Of a stretch of 64,000 nucleotides of DNA, positions 23,901-35,585 are shown in pieces. Numbering within the stretch: position 1 is the stretch's first letter; each line of letters opens with the position of its first letter. The DNA is taken from NCBI GenBank assembly GCA_037178975.1, contig JASJZH010000005.1:7254001-7318000 (forward strand), given 5' to 3'. The notes below the pieces were generated by a model. That model worked only from the letters and a program-made list of their open reading frames with translations, did no database searches and had not been told where the DNA came from. The DNA comes from Oscheius tipulae. Taxonomy: Eukaryota > Nematoda > Chromadorea > Rhabditida > Rhabditidae. The translations under genes were made by a program, and so were the position numbers.

Positions 23901-25050
23901 TCCTTCTCGTACTGTTCCTTGGCTTCTCGTTCTCGCTGCATCATCTTGTGACTATCAGCCAGGGCAGTCTGGACGTCATTGAGCATCTCGATCTCCTTGA
24001 TTCGCTCCCTCAACTCGACTAGATGTTTGTCTTTTTCGTCTCGTTCTGTCACGGCAGAGCGCAGTTCTTTCTTCAACTGATTCATTTCCTAAAAAATCAG
24101 ATTTGACTCCAGTACAAAGAGTAAAGAACCTTGTTCCTTCGCTGAGTCGGAGTCAGATACTCCCCCAACTCTCCATTGTGATGAGCATGATTGCATCCCT
24201 TCTTCTGACAATGAGGCACAAACCGCATATCCTTTCCCGTCCACCATCGTCCCACGATACTCGAGGCTGTGCTGCCAGTCGAGCTGGCTATACTCATCGC
24301 GTCGTCTCTTTCTTGCTCTGAAGACTCCTATACCGTCAATATGCCATGCATACTCGATGTTTTCAAGGTCAAGATAACATTTTTCAAATCTTCGATATCC
24401 TGCAAAGTTGTGGAACAGGGTAAGGGCTACAACTTTGTAGAAGGGGTGTAAAGTTCGAAAATACGCTCTTGATCCCGAAAACAGTGTTACTGCGACTCTG
24501 ATCGAGAATACTCACCCTCCTCGTCTTTCAACTCCTCCCTCAGTTGAAGAGTTTTCAATTGGTGGTGCTGGAGCTCCTCACTGTCCTCTTCCGAGTCCAA
24601 TATCGCCGTTTGTCTGACTGTAGGCGGTCGGATTCCCGACGGCTTTGGTCCACTACCGAGATCTTTGAAAATCTGCTCGGAGTCGGTGTTGTTCTCATCA
24701 CTAGTGTCTCCGAATATCGCAACTATAATAGTGACTCGTATATATGATTTCAATCCACTTACCAGCATTCTTCTCCCACCACGTGACAGACAACTTAGGA
24801 ATCCTCGACCCGGGATCGGCTATTCGATCTGGAGAGGCACGTGTCCCGGGCACAGGAATTAACTGAATTAATGTCACGTTCGGATTCGATTTCTCTTTAC
24901 TGATGGTTTCCTCTCGATAGCTGTTGCTGTTTGTAATGATGGCCTTTTGAGAATTCCCTTCTTCGGCGCCTCAGAAGTGGGAGCAGAGCCGGATCGAGTG
25001 AGGCTGACATTAGAGGGACCCGGCTGCTCGTCAGACGGCTCGTCTGACAT
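17960..25050 (-). CDS. Long coiled-coil protein with GRIP/GRAB-like C-terminus (golgin candidate)
   Basis: About 20 exons read in one direction and nearly all encode heptad-type coiled coil, e.g. ELRKKL-like runs such as RKIRELEEERREMYLVMF. The N-terminus (MSDEPSDEQPGPSNVS, then KKGILKRPS) is disordered and preceded by an acceptor (cgtgtttag). Total is roughly 1,500 residues. The last 50 residues, LKFLHDAFYYFLLNKGDSKE followed by HLQVIMTMLDFSSDQ, look like a GRIP or GRAB Golgi-targeting module, with Phe where GRIP has its key Tyr. A golgin tethering vesicles at the Golgi is the best guess; a centrosomal or cytoskeletal scaffold is possible. Introns at about 19672-20070, 20900-21170 and 22930-23210 are longer, so a split into two genes is not excluded, although reading frames connect. 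Confidence 0.7.
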
Positions 25051-25562
25051 TTCTCTGGGAATTCTAAACACGGAATAGTCTGGAAAGTGTGAATAGGGAA
25101 GAGAAAGACATCTGGTTTGAATGAGGACTACTCACACATGCTAAGTGGGCGCGGGGAAAGAAGAGATACGTGTTCAGCCTCTAAAACCATAGCGAACAAT
25201 AGTTCAATACCTTCCTTAATCAATGAAGTAAAGAACATTTGGATATCTTTCTATATATGTTCGTTTAATAGACAAAAACACAATAACTATGGTCAGTCGA
25301 AGAACGGGCCAGAGCTATAGACCGACAGATTTTTGTTAGAAAACAGCGAGGAAGAGGGGACAGAAGGAGAACCTTGTGTAGCTATACAATTCTTGACTGA
25401 CGTGTAAAATGTTACACGGCAAAAGAAGCGATTGTACAATAATTTCCTTCGATAGGTAGAAGAAACAGAGTATTGTTTACGTACCAACAGTAAAAACAAA
25501 AAAGAGCTAAAAAGCACCAACCAGTAACCACATATATTTGTCTAAAACAGAATCTCTTTATC

Positions 25563-25640
25563 GCCCGTTACCGGTGTCGACCTGCTGGCTTTGATATTAT
25601 GCATCCGACTTCATTACAGCGCATTATATACCCCTGCGCC
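25563..25640 (-). mobile_element. tRNA-derived SINE, unit 1 of a dimer
   Basis: Minus-strand order is ttggcgcaggggtatataatgcg (A box), tgtaatgaagt, then caggtcgacacc (B box) and the tail gggcgataaagaga. The same tail follows unit 2 on its other side, so the two units form a tandem dimer. Confidence 0.6.
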
Positions 25641-25689
25641 AACAGTGCGGTTCGGTTTGAGGGCCATTATAATCTACAGGCAAAAAGTT

Positions 25690-25772
25690 TTCTCTTTATC
25701 GCCTGTTAGGTGTCGAATCATAGACGTCCAGTTTTATAGTTCAGCGTCTCTTACCACTACGCTATCTCTGAG
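25690..25772 (-). mobile_element. tRNA-derived SINE, unit 2 of a dimer
   Basis: Minus-strand order is gatagcgtagtggtaagag (A box), tgattcgacacc (B box), aggcgataaagaga (tail). It shares tail and boxes with unit 1 but differs between them, so it is either an older copy or a related tRNA head. Confidence 0.6.
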
Positions 25773-27087
25773 TTCGAATTTAATTATTACTTTCCCATTT
25801 ACAAATTCGATAGAGTCAGATTGCGGACTCATTTTTGTTAGGAAATGCTACCTACTTGCTCTCAATGGTCCATCGGTTAGAAATCATCTACCCAGATTTC
25901 CGATGCGAACGAGGTCTTGACGACTATCAATTAGTACATGTTGTAGGAAGCCCTTCTGTTCAGTTTATAAGACTGCTTTCTACTGACTAACTCAGTAAAT
26001 CCCGTAGCCTGAGCAACCTTGATTATTCACTCATCTTCACTTCAGAAACTTCTCAAGACTCTCCGGATGAGATCGGTCAGGTGAAATGCCTTGAATACCG
26101 AATAAACAGTTTTAGCTCAGTAGGTTATGGAAAAGATTAACCTCGAAGAGACCTGACAATTAAAAGCACTGAGGAAGAAGGCGAACCTTACACGTCACAG
26201 AGTGAGTGATTGTAACGAAAACATAGAGGAAGGAGAATAGAGACATGTATGGAAGAGAGAACAGAATCGATTCTCGAGAACTGACACAAACAATCCTTGT
26301 TTACTCTTCCGAATTGACTGGTCTGATACGCTCTCGTCTACTGTGTTTTTTTATCGGTTACTTTTGGTTTCTCTTTTGAAAATCAGGCAACAAATTGAAG
26401 AATCTTCCTATAGTCTTTGACATTTCCAGTCATTCTTTTAGTTATTCAAACCTGGTAGAGAAGAGAATGGAAGCAGTTTGGCAGAAATATGGATATAAAG
26501 CTGTGTGTCATTCAGTCCTCTTTTGAAAAGCAAACATTGGAATGGCATAGAGATTGACAGACCAATAAATGCGCCAAGAGCGAGGCGAGCATGAAAAGAG
26601 GAACACACTAGTGACCCCTCGGGGTGCAATGGCTCATTACTCTGCTATTACAGCATGACTAACGCGTAACGAATGGGCAGTAAAGCCACAAACTCTTTCT
26701 CTCAAGAGCTTCAGCCAAGGGTTTTTGAAGAGTGTGCAAGAGTAAAAAATTTGGTAGCCGGGATCGATAAGTGGCGACCACGAGCAGCTGCTTATCGGGA
26801 TGGAACACAGCCGAGGAGACGGAGCTTGAAGGATGTCAAAAGCTGTCAGGGATCACTATAATTGGACCGGAAAGTGCTCTTTTTGTGATGTGATCTGGGT
26901 GAACAAACAGAACCCGCCCTTCATAATGTCATTACACGAGAAAGAGAGTCGGACGTATGCCTCTGTTAATAATTTTGGGAGGGAGGCGGAGAGACCATCT
27001 GTCACACGTTTGCAGGTGTCACTCTCACTATCAAACAACATTGTTTGTGTCGGGTAGTTTCATTGGTCATCATAAGAGATTCAGCTA

Positions 27088-29481
27088 TCAATCGGCCCGT
27101 TTTGAATCAATCAGCTGGCGGAATTGTGACAGAACAACATCCTCCTTCTTCTTCCGTTCCTCCTGTGTAAATCCGGCCAGTAGACGCTTCTCTTCCGCTG
27201 TCATGATCTGAAAAGTAAAGATCATGTTTCGTTGAAAGTCAGCTTTTTCTGTCTGCTCTTTCTGTGGCTCTCGTAGTGACAACTGCTCATGACAGCGCGG
27301 CGGTCGAGGCTTGTGTTATTACGAAAAGATGAATAAAGTACCTGATTTTCTTTCCGTATTCTTGTCGCCTCCATGGCCTTGTGTCTTGTTCCAGACATCA
27401 CATATCCAGCTCTCTCGTAGTCAGTGATCTCGTTAGAAGATAGTCCAATCTCTCCACGGCGCGGAATACGTTCTCCTCGAGCAATGTAAGCAGCAAAGGC
27501 CTCGGCTTCTGCTCGTGGCATATCTTTCGCGTAGCTGAAACAATTTTTTAAATCTACATAGAGGACTACTCACTTGGCAGGAAGATTGGCTGCCGCGAGA
27601 CGTTGGGCAATAAGATGGTCCGGGATCACGGGCCCTTGCATTTCTCCGGCTTCTTTGGCATCTTGGGCCGCCTTCTTGGCTCTCATTTCGTCCGTCATCT
27701 CGATCCATTCGTCTTCACTTTCCTCTACAGCTTTCTGTAAAATATGAATGTGGTACCAACTGTTCCCAATAAGGATCAATCCCACATAAAAACCAGTTTT
27801 GCCATGTGAGCTTGACAAATATAATCCGACAAGCGCCACTTCAATAGTCAAAGTAGTAATGGAACGATCAACACGGACTTGCGAGCTATTCAGTACGTTT
27901 CCGGAACCAATCAAACAAGTAAGGAGTAAGAAGCTTATTCTAAGTCACATTAAGTAAGAGCTTATCCTGTTCCCCTTCTGTCACTTCGTTCAGAACAAAC
28001 TCTACTCTACTTCTCGAAGAACTCATTCTTCAAGACTGGTTAGGGTTAAATCGTACCCAATATTAAATACAGAGGCTCACTGAAAAACTGTGCCGAAAAG
28101 TCAGGCACAAGGCTGATTACTGCACAAAATACTTGACAAAAATAAACCTTCTTTTCCTTTTCCTTTTTGTGTTTCTTCTCCTTCTTTTCCTTTTTCGCCT
28201 TATTGGCCTTCTTCTCTTTCTTTTCCTTCTTGTGCTTCTTCTTTTCCTTTTTCTTCCGTCTTCGTTCTTCCTCTGAGTCCGTCTCATCCGAAGAGGTACT
28301 GCTCACGGAGATATCTGATAGCAAAGTATGATTACTGTACCTGTTAATTCTAACCTCTTTTCGAAATTTCCGCCCTTCTTTTCTTGTCCTCAACCTTCTT
28401 TTCCTTTTCCCGATTCTTCTTCAGCTCCTCGGCATACTCGTCCATCTTCTGATTCGACTCTTCCACCTCTTGGTACAGTGCGTAGACATCTTCGATGGCC
28501 TGTTGTGACGGAGATACTGCCCAAACGAGACGATATCCGCGATTCAACACGTCCATTCTGTCCTCTCGGCGTCTAAAAATGTTTTAGATATGAGATTAGA
28601 ATGACCTACGATCTGAATCGCTTATCTTCCTTTGCCTTTTCAGTCTCCTCCTCGTCGCTGTCACGACGAGAACGTTTGTGACGAAGTCTGGATGGACTGA
28701 CTCTGGAATACTGACAGTCTCTGGAACACTAGGAAACTACCTCCTGCATCGAGGCGAAAACGAGTCGGACCGTGATCCACTTCTGGACCTTTTCCTGACC
28801 TTAGGCGAGATTCGTCTAAGAGCATCAGGGGATCGTCGACGTTCCCGCGGCGGTGGAGACCTCCTCTTTGGTAATGGCGAGGCCCGAGGTGGAGAAATGC
28901 GTTTTCGGGTACGGTTCACAGGCGAAGGCGATTTCTGTCTGCAAGTTTCAAAGAAAACGGTAGAACAAGAACAATTAGAGTTCACCTTGATCGGGATCTG
29001 TCGCGCTGTCGTCTCGGTGGAGACACTTTTCGTGTGTTAGAACTGAACCCATATTCTATGTAGTTCTATCTATGTACTTACCCCCTTTTAGGCGATTTGC
29101 TCAAGCTCCGCCGAGAGACCTTAGAAGAAGAAGAGCGGGAGCGACTTTTCTTTTTGCCCCACAGTTTGGGTGACGAACGAGCAGAGGAAGAACTTCTTCT
29201 TCTCGTTCGTCGTGGACTGCTACGACGACGAGCCACTGGTGATCTGGAACGAGATTTGACCGAACGACGTGGAGACTCCTTGTGAGAGTCCCCGTTGACT
29301 GGAGCCTCGACCTCGTCTTCATCACTCGTATCGAACTTCAGTTTCTCTTTCGATTCTCTGAATAAGGACCACATGATAATAAGAATTGAGCTGACCTGAT
29401 AGGAGAGACGAGTTTACGGGCATTGTTCTCTTGCTCGGAATCAGAGTCCGACGGGAGAGAAACGTCGTCACTATCTGACAT
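27088..29481 (-). CDS. NKAP: NKAP, full-length copy
   Basis: NKAP is a nuclear RS-rich protein acting in splicing and transcriptional repression. In order: acidic start MSDSDDVSLPSDSDSE; an RS domain (SRSRSPVARRRSSPRRTRRR and similar); the conserved RMDVLNRGYRLVWAVSPSQQ; a long Lys/Glu block; SEDEWIEMTDEMRAK; and the diagnostic C-terminal domain (RIPRRGEIGLSSNEI, GYVMSGTRHKAMEATRIRKE, EEKRLLAGFTQEERKKKED). The protein ends FRQLIDSKRAD. All exons are open and splice sites are normal. A second copy lies at 32619-33930, 95% or so alike by eye in the last domain. The identification is secure from the C-terminal domain. Confidence 0.9.
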
Positions 29482-30404
29482 TCTGTTCTGATGATACTCT
29501 GAAAATCGATTCGTAATTAGAGGAACAGAAATATTTTCAACGAGGAAGCAACAAATTTTCCGCTTTTGTCTATTGATTTGTGGGAAACGGGGTTCTTTCC
29601 AGATCTCTTCTTGAAGGTTCAGATCGCTTTCGCCTTGTCTCCCACTTCAGTCTTTTCTGTCCGTTGAGACTCTAGAGAAGTGTCTGTATAACACAGCGGG
29701 AAGAGTCACGAAGTCAGTTAGGCGATGTGACAAGTACGACTGGAACAGAAGGCAAAAAACCAAGATGACCGTCAATGATAGGGTTGTTTTCTTTTCCTGA
29801 CTGTTGACTCTACGGCATTTAGAAAATAGGTGATTTAAAACCAAAATCTATTAGGTGGGTTTAGAACCGATAGGAATCTCAGAGAAAAAACTGTCTAAAT
29901 GTTTGTACTCACGAGAGAAGAGTTTTACCATGCGCCTCCAAAGAATTGTCTACTGTTTTCAGCCTACTTTCATCTCACACAGTTCTTGTCTTTAGATTAT
30001 TTTGTTCAGTAACTTCAGCCATTCAGTTCTGACAGAGAATATAAACGGTTACAATTAGAACATAAAAAAGTTCAGTTCTCTTACAGGACAAAGATATTAG
30101 GCGATTGACCCACTTAAAAGAAGTCTGATCGATCGGAAAGTGACCTAAACCATACTATTTACCGTCAAAATTATGTTTTCCACGGAAAAATATAAGGAGA
30201 ACAAAAAGACAAGGGGAAAAGGAGAAAAGAACAATTCGAAATCAGATTTTGGCAATGGTCCGAGTTTTCGCGCCAAGACTTGTTCTTCGCTCCGTTTAAA
30301 AAACTCCAACTGGCTGGTTTCATTATTTTCATCCTCTTTTCTCTTACGATTTTCCCAATTCTGCTCATTCTTTTCTACCCAATAATGTTACAAATGAGTT
30401 TAGG
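29482..30404. other. Divergent intergenic region, NKAP and membrin
   Basis: The two genes start back-to-back here with 923 bp between them. No gene is supported inside; it should hold both promoters. The membrin acceptor (gagtttag) ends at 30403. Confidence 0.5.
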
Positions 30405-31254
30405 ATGGAGAAGCTGTACCATGAGACAAAAGGCCAGCTGGAACACGTTCATTTCTCGTTGGGAAAGCTGGAAAAAGCATCAAATGAACGAGACGCACAG
30501 GTCATCGCACAAGAAATTCAAGGCAGACTCGGGTAAACTTTATCCTCTTGCTCCTTCACCAATTTTTCAGAACAATCGATGCCAGTTGTGACCAGCTGAG
30601 CTTTTTCGTAGACAAAGAACCTCCGAACAGACGACATTTGGTTAGTTTTTCCTCGTAACTTCTTTGTAAGAATCGGATTTCAGGCTAGACAGAAAGTGGA
30701 TCAGCTGAAAAACGACTCGCAATCTGTCAACTTGGCTATATCGGCAATGTACAGTAGATTAACCACCAGATGGAGAGCAGCCAGTGACAGAGAAGAGCTT
30801 CTAACGCAAAGGTTTGTGAATATTTTTGTCGTAATTTCTGGTTTTTCGTTTTCAGATTCAGGCCAAACGAATCCACAGCCCTTTCGATGGACGATCACGA
30901 GTTTGCAATGAACGACAGACTGCAGAACTCGAACAGACATGTAAAAACATCCTTTTAGCCATAAAATAACAGATTTAAGGTGGACGATCTCATAGGACAC
31001 GGTCAGGCCGTGCTCAATTCGTTACGCGAGCAGCACATGGGACTTCGTGGTGTCAAGAGGAAGATGCTCGATATCGGATCCGCAGTTCGTTTTGCTTTTT
31101 TCCTAGCCACAATTTGTTTCAGCTCGGTCTTTCCAGCACCACGCTGAGTATGATCGACAGACGTGTTCGCGAAGACTGGTTTATCTTCGTTGTGGGATGT
31201 ATTTTTGTGCTTATTTTCATGTATGCGTTTCTTCGATTCTGGAAAGGATGGTAA
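30405..31254 (+). CDS. GOSR2: Membrin / GOSR2, Golgi Qb-SNARE
   Basis: GOSR2 is a Qb-SNARE in ER-to-Golgi and intra-Golgi fusion, tail-anchored in the cis-Golgi. Six exons (30405-30532, 30571-30640, 30684-30811, 30856-30940, 30980-31084, 31123-31254) encode 215 residues, the normal length. The N-terminal helices include MEKLYHETKGQLEHV and the family block VDKEPPNRRHLARQKVDQLK. The SNARE motif covers about residues 125-185 with the zero-layer Gln in LIGHGQAVLNSLREQ, and the C-terminal anchor is FIFVVGCIFVLIFMYAFL. The ATG follows an acceptor by 1 nt. C. elegans has a single membrin gene (memb-1), and this looks like its counterpart. Confidence 0.92.
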
Positions 31255-31389
31255 AGTATTTTCTCAACTTTTGAAGAAAAAAGTCTCCTCACACTACAAA
31301 CTTTCAAAATATCGTCGCCGATCGGAATTGAATCAACGGCTAGGTCTCGTAGTTTTTGTACCCATTACCTACCTCGTGACGATCATTGA

Positions 31390-32514
31390 ACACTTCTCCC
31401 TTTCTCAAGAAGCAAAACACTAATGTGCCGTTACTAGTTCCTAGAAGTTCTGGATGGATCATCTCAAAACTTATCTTTGGTCTTTTGATCGGATTCGTTA
31501 ATTTTACTGGTTTGCACAGTGGCAGCATTCTTCGCTGTTATCAATTTGTGCAAGCTGTGAGTTATCCCCATTTCTGTTAGAACAAATTCTCTATCGATCT
31601 GCATAATATCAGCATTTAACATCACCATAAATGCTGTCCAACTCCTTCTTTTACTTGGCCCCTTCGATCGTGGCAGATGTAAGTAGTAGACATCTTGACT
31701 GTCGAACAAGTCTTTTCTCTTCAAAAACGAACGTGACAGTCTGGAAGCTGGTCTTCTCGGCTCGGTTTTCCTTTTCGCCTGATATTACGGCACCATTGCC
31801 CAGATTGTTGTGCCAGCCAATAGGTCTTTTCATCTTGTTCTTCCCAAAAACCCCTGTCAGAGTGATTGTCATTGTCGTTTCTCCACAACTGATGTCTTCA
31901 CTTCCCGAAGAGTCATTCTACTCGTTACTCTTCTGTATCCTCTTTTCTCGACCATGTCTATCATTTCGCAGTACATTCTTCCCTGTTGTAAGTGAGTCAA
32001 CAGATCTGAGAATCCGCAAGCTAAATAGTTTCTTCTTTAATCAAAGTATGTTCTATTCTTACCTACTCGTAATAACGAAGGGCTTTTCAGCTACCTCAAT
32101 GATTATATCGACGGGTGGCTCAACGCGACGTCTTCCGCAGCTTGTGTAATTTGTTATGCTGCGGTAGCTCACTATAGGACTGGTCAAAGCTTTTATGTGT
32201 TTCTGAGAATTCATATGGTCAATAGGGAGAACAAGGTGGCCTTGGACATGGATCAACAGGAGGCCAGACACCCGGAAGAAAATCGCTACGCGGTTCAATT
32301 TATCTATATTTCTATTTTCTACCTCTTCTCTTGGACCCCTTTTCGAATATTTCTGCTCGCTCGGACGGCCGACTACACGGTGAAATGGTTCAGTATTATT
32401 CCCATCATGGTCGCACTAAACCCTACGGCCAACGGCGTCGTCTACTTGACTACAAACCGAGAATTCACTCATTATCTTCGACAAATTTTCTGGAAACGAA
32501 ACTGTCAGCAATGA
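31390..32514 (+). CDS. Rhodopsin-like seven-transmembrane receptor (5' end uncertain)
   Basis: Several exons read as membrane spans: KLIFGLLIGFVNFTGL, a span before ANRSFHLVLPKNP (TM3/loop), RRVILLVTLLYPLFSTMSII (TM4), NATSSAACVICYAAVAHYRT (TM5), and the long last exon with YAVQFIYISIFYLFSWTPFR (TM6) and IIPIMVALNPTANGVVYL (TM7, an NPxxNxxxY variant). The C-terminus is ICL-like and ends WKRNCQQ. This is a nematode chemoreceptor or peptide receptor of rhodopsin type; I cannot assign the family (Srx or Srw are options). The first exon and two internal junctions are unclear. It starts about 140 nt after membrin on the same strand, so co-transcription is possible. Confidence 0.6.
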
Positions 32515-32618
32515 GAGTGAGACGAGAAATTATAAACTGCTTATCTCTTGGGATGACTCTATTGAACAGCCTTTTTTGCCGGGTAATTTCATTGTTCATC
32601 ACAAAGATTCCTACACGA

Positions 32619-33930
32619 CTATGAATCGACCCGTTTTGAATCAATCAGCTGGCGGAATTGTGACAGAACAACGTCTTCCTTCTTTTTCCGCTCTTCCTGC
32701 GTAAATCCGGCCAGAAGACGCTTCTCTTCCGCTGTCATGATCTGGAAAAAGTTCATGAGTCTGAGGTTTTTATAAAACTCGTAGTGACAAAAGGTATAAT
32801 AAAGTACCTGATTTTCTTTCCGGATTCTTGTCGCCTCCATAGCCTTGTGTCTCGTTCCAGACATCACATATCCAGCTCTCTCGTAGTCCGTGATCTCGTT
32901 GGAAGACAGTCCAATCTCTCCACGTCGCGGAATACGTTCTCCTCGAGCAATGTAGGAAACAAAAGCATCTGCTTCAGACCGTGGCATATCCTTCGCATAA
33001 CTGCAAAAAGCCTTTTTGACAGTAAATTGAAAGCTGCTCACTTGACTGGAAGATTGGCAGTCGCGAAGCGTTGCGCAAAAAGATGTTCCGGAATGACGGG
33101 TCCCTGCATTTCTTCGGCCTCTTGAGCTGCCGTCTTGGCCCTCATCTCATCTGTCACCTCGACCCATTCGTCCTCACTTTCCTCCAGCGTTTCCTAAAAG
33201 TATGTTTATAAATTTTAACATCAAGGAAATATTCGCCAAATGCCTTCAGGAAGCAAGATAGCACACAAGCAACGCTATTAGCATGAATGGGAAAAAGAAC
33301 CTTCTTTTTCTTTTCCTTTTTATGCTTCTTCTCCTTCTTTTCCTTTTGGGCTTTCCTGTGATCCTTCTCTTTCTTGTGCCTCTTCTTCCGTCGCCGCTCT
33401 TCCTCTGAATCCGACTCGTCTGGCGAGATACTGCTCATGAAGACATCTGAAAGTAAATCGGGTTTAAACATGTCCAACGCTCACCTCTTTTCGAAATTTT
33501 TGCCTCTCTTTTCCTGCCTTCGGCCTTTTTTTCTTTTTCCCGATTCTTCTTCAGCTCTTCGGCATACTCGTCCATCTTCTGATTCGACTCTTCCACCTCT
33601 TGGTATAGCGCGTAGACATCTTCAATGGCCTGTTGTGACGGAGATACGGCCCAGACACGTCGTATCCCTCGATTCAGAACGTCCATTCGGTTCTCTCGAC
33701 GTCTTAAAAGGGCTAGGTGAAAAAAGTATTGACCAACGCTCTGAGTCGTTTATCTTCTCTTGCTCTTTCAGCCTCCTCATCGTCATTATTACGATAGGAA
33801 CGTTTGCTGCTCTCCCTATGATTAAAAAAAGGGTTAATTCAGAACTAAAAGGGACCTACGTTTTGAATGCTGTCTCCTTCTTGGCAGGACTAAGGTTCTC
33901 CTTATTGGTGGAGAACTCTTCGCTGGCCAT
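32619..33930 (-). CDS. NKAP: NKAP paralog, short form without RS domain
   Basis: A second NKAP gene, intact by eye. Its first exon is unique (MASEEFSTNKENLSPAKKE), spliced by a 44-nt intron to SSKRSYRNNDDEEAERARED and then to the shared parts: RMDVLNRGIRRVWAVSPSQQ, Lys/Glu block, SEDEWVEVTDEMRAK, and the C-terminal domain (RIPRRGEIGLSSNEI, GYVMSGTRHKAMEATRIRKE). It ends FRQLIDSKRVDS. The RS-rich N-terminal 200 or so residues of the first copy are missing. Similarity continues past the stop codon (ttcattg-tcatca), so this arose by DNA duplication rather than retrocopying, and introns are kept. Its stop lies 105 nt from the stop of the convergent receptor gene. Confidence 0.85.
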
Positions 33931-34608
33931 TGCGTCAGTTTACACCCCCAAAACAGCAAAACAGTGTAAAAAAGGTCGAGAACTGAAGGAAGAACAAATA
34001 ATTTCGATTTCAAACGGTTTGTAAGATGTCTCGACTTTTGAAAAACATAGTTTCGAAGTTTCTGTTTGTACAGTGAAAAAGGAGAAGGCAATTTTTATCT
34101 ATGAATACCATGTTTCTACGTATAATATCAACAGACTAAGAAGTGGCCTATAAAAAATAACACGAAAACGCAGGCAGTACGAAATGGAACGCCAAAAGTA
34201 ATGCAACTTCGATCCACCAGGTCTTGAAGAGGATTGTGAGAGAGCTTGTACTATTGGAAGCAAAAAGGAGGTTTTCGATTTCGTGCCAACAAAACGACAG
34301 AATTTTTTCGCTACGGTAAGTAATCGGGACGGAATCCTCGGCAACTGACCTTCAAGTTACAAACAAATTTGCATCTGCATATATCAGCAGTTGCCGTTAC
34401 AAAAGAGTAAAGAAACGATAAGAAATAATGAGTTATCCGACCTCGGAAAGAAGGATTACAAAGAAAATTAAGCACGTAAATTGGAAGATTTATCAAAAAA
34501 AAGTCAACGTAACGAAAAAAGGTGGAAACAAGTCGGCGGCCCTAAATTGAAGAAAACAAGCTGGGAAAACAAAAATCTACTCTTTGCCCTGAGGCGTTTC
34601 CTTTCCTA

Positions 34609-34655
34609 AAGAGAATGACAGCTTCGACTAGGTAAACACATTCGAGGGCACGATT
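34609..34655 (-). repeat. 47-bp dispersed repeat, copy A
   Basis: On the minus strand it reads gtgtttacctagtcgaagct at its core and is 44/47 identical to 56330-56376. In both places a frame encoding VYLVEAVILF is open and differences are mostly codon-compatible, so it may be part of an unknown coding repeat. Ten or so bases downstream both copies have aaacgcctcaggg, at different distances. Confidence 0.5.
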
Positions 34656-34833
34656 ATCTGCAAAGAAGTGATAGCCAAAAAGTTGTCCCAAGACAGCATG
34701 ACACTTCTTTTTTTTATACTTTCTTGTTTCTGTATGTAAAAGCAGTAGATAGCTCACTCAGCATTTTTAACGTAAACCTATGCCCCAAAAAGAAAATTGT
34801 GGTAGGGTAATGAAGGAGGCACCACGGTTCGAC

Positions 34834-35585
34834 TTGACGAAAAATTGTTTACGGAAGGAATAACGCATTTTTTGCGTTTTTCATTGCGTTTGAACTTTTG
34901 GCTTTAAAGTGTTTAATCATTTTACATTTTATTTGACGGTATCAAAGGGGGTGCCTAGATCGGGTCCCTTGCCACTCCCATGGCTCGAACCCACTCTTCG
35001 CCGTCCAATCTTGCCGCTCGCATCCACGTTGCAGGGGCTCTTCCAATCCTATCGGATGCTCTTCTCTGATCATCCTCCCATCTTATACGGGGCCTTCCGA
35101 TGACGCGCTGCTGGTCCAGGGGTATCCATTCCGTCGTGGCAATATTCGGTGGTGCCGCAATCTCCGAGTGGATGGATTGGCAGTTGAGCTGACAGAGGTT
35201 GAGTTAGCCTCGCCCCATGGGTGTTGACGTGACGATCCCTCTGGACCGGAATTCCTTCTTTCCACAAACGGCGACAGCGATGGTAAGCCACTAGGGGGCG
35301 CAGTTTGTGAAAATAAAGGATATTGGAAATAAAGTAAAGTGTTTAATCGATTAAGCATAAAATTTTACACTAGTAACATGTATTTGAGCGTCAAAAATGG
35401 AGAAATTGTAAACAACAGAAGCATTCTTCTATCCGATAATTTCAATTTCTCAGTAAACCTTGACGTTTTAGGGTAGATTTTTACGCTGAATCGATTAAAC
35501 ATACTTTCAAGGCAAAAAAAAACGGACTAAACGCATCGAAAAACTCAAAAAATGCTATATTCTTACGGTACGCAATTTTGCGTCA
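34834..35585. mobile_element. Foldback / MITE-like element, interrupted by a LINE
   Basis: The left end (ttgacgaaaaattg, tacgg, gcattttttg, gtttttc, tgcgttt, aaagtgtttaatcgatta) recurs inverted at the right end (35450-35585) in the same order, giving imperfect terminal inverted repeats of 100 bp or more. The left arm is split by the insertion at 34919-35334. No transposase frame is present. Confidence 0.6.
34919..35334 (-). mobile_element. 5'-truncated LINE fragment with target-site duplication
   Basis: On the minus strand a frame reads QRVIGRPRIRWEDDQRR, then ATWMRAARLDGEEWVRAMGV and a stop, the C-terminal end common to many LINE reverse transcriptases (GRPxxRWxDD...W...A). It is flanked by a 14-bp direct repeat, taaagtgtttaatc, at 34905-34918 and 35335-35348. 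Only about 415 bp were inserted. Confidence 0.75.

Larger units (their letters stand above)
25051..27087. other. 2-kb intergenic region with SINE copies
   Basis: No protein gene is supported. Two tRNA-like SINE units lie at 25563-25772. The remainder (25800-27080) is ordinary mixed sequence without recognisable features. Confidence 0.4.

Noticed and set aside
28140-28260. Poly-Lys/Glu tandem repeat as an independent element
   Set aside because: It is the normal low-complexity block of NKAP and occurs at the same place in the second copy.
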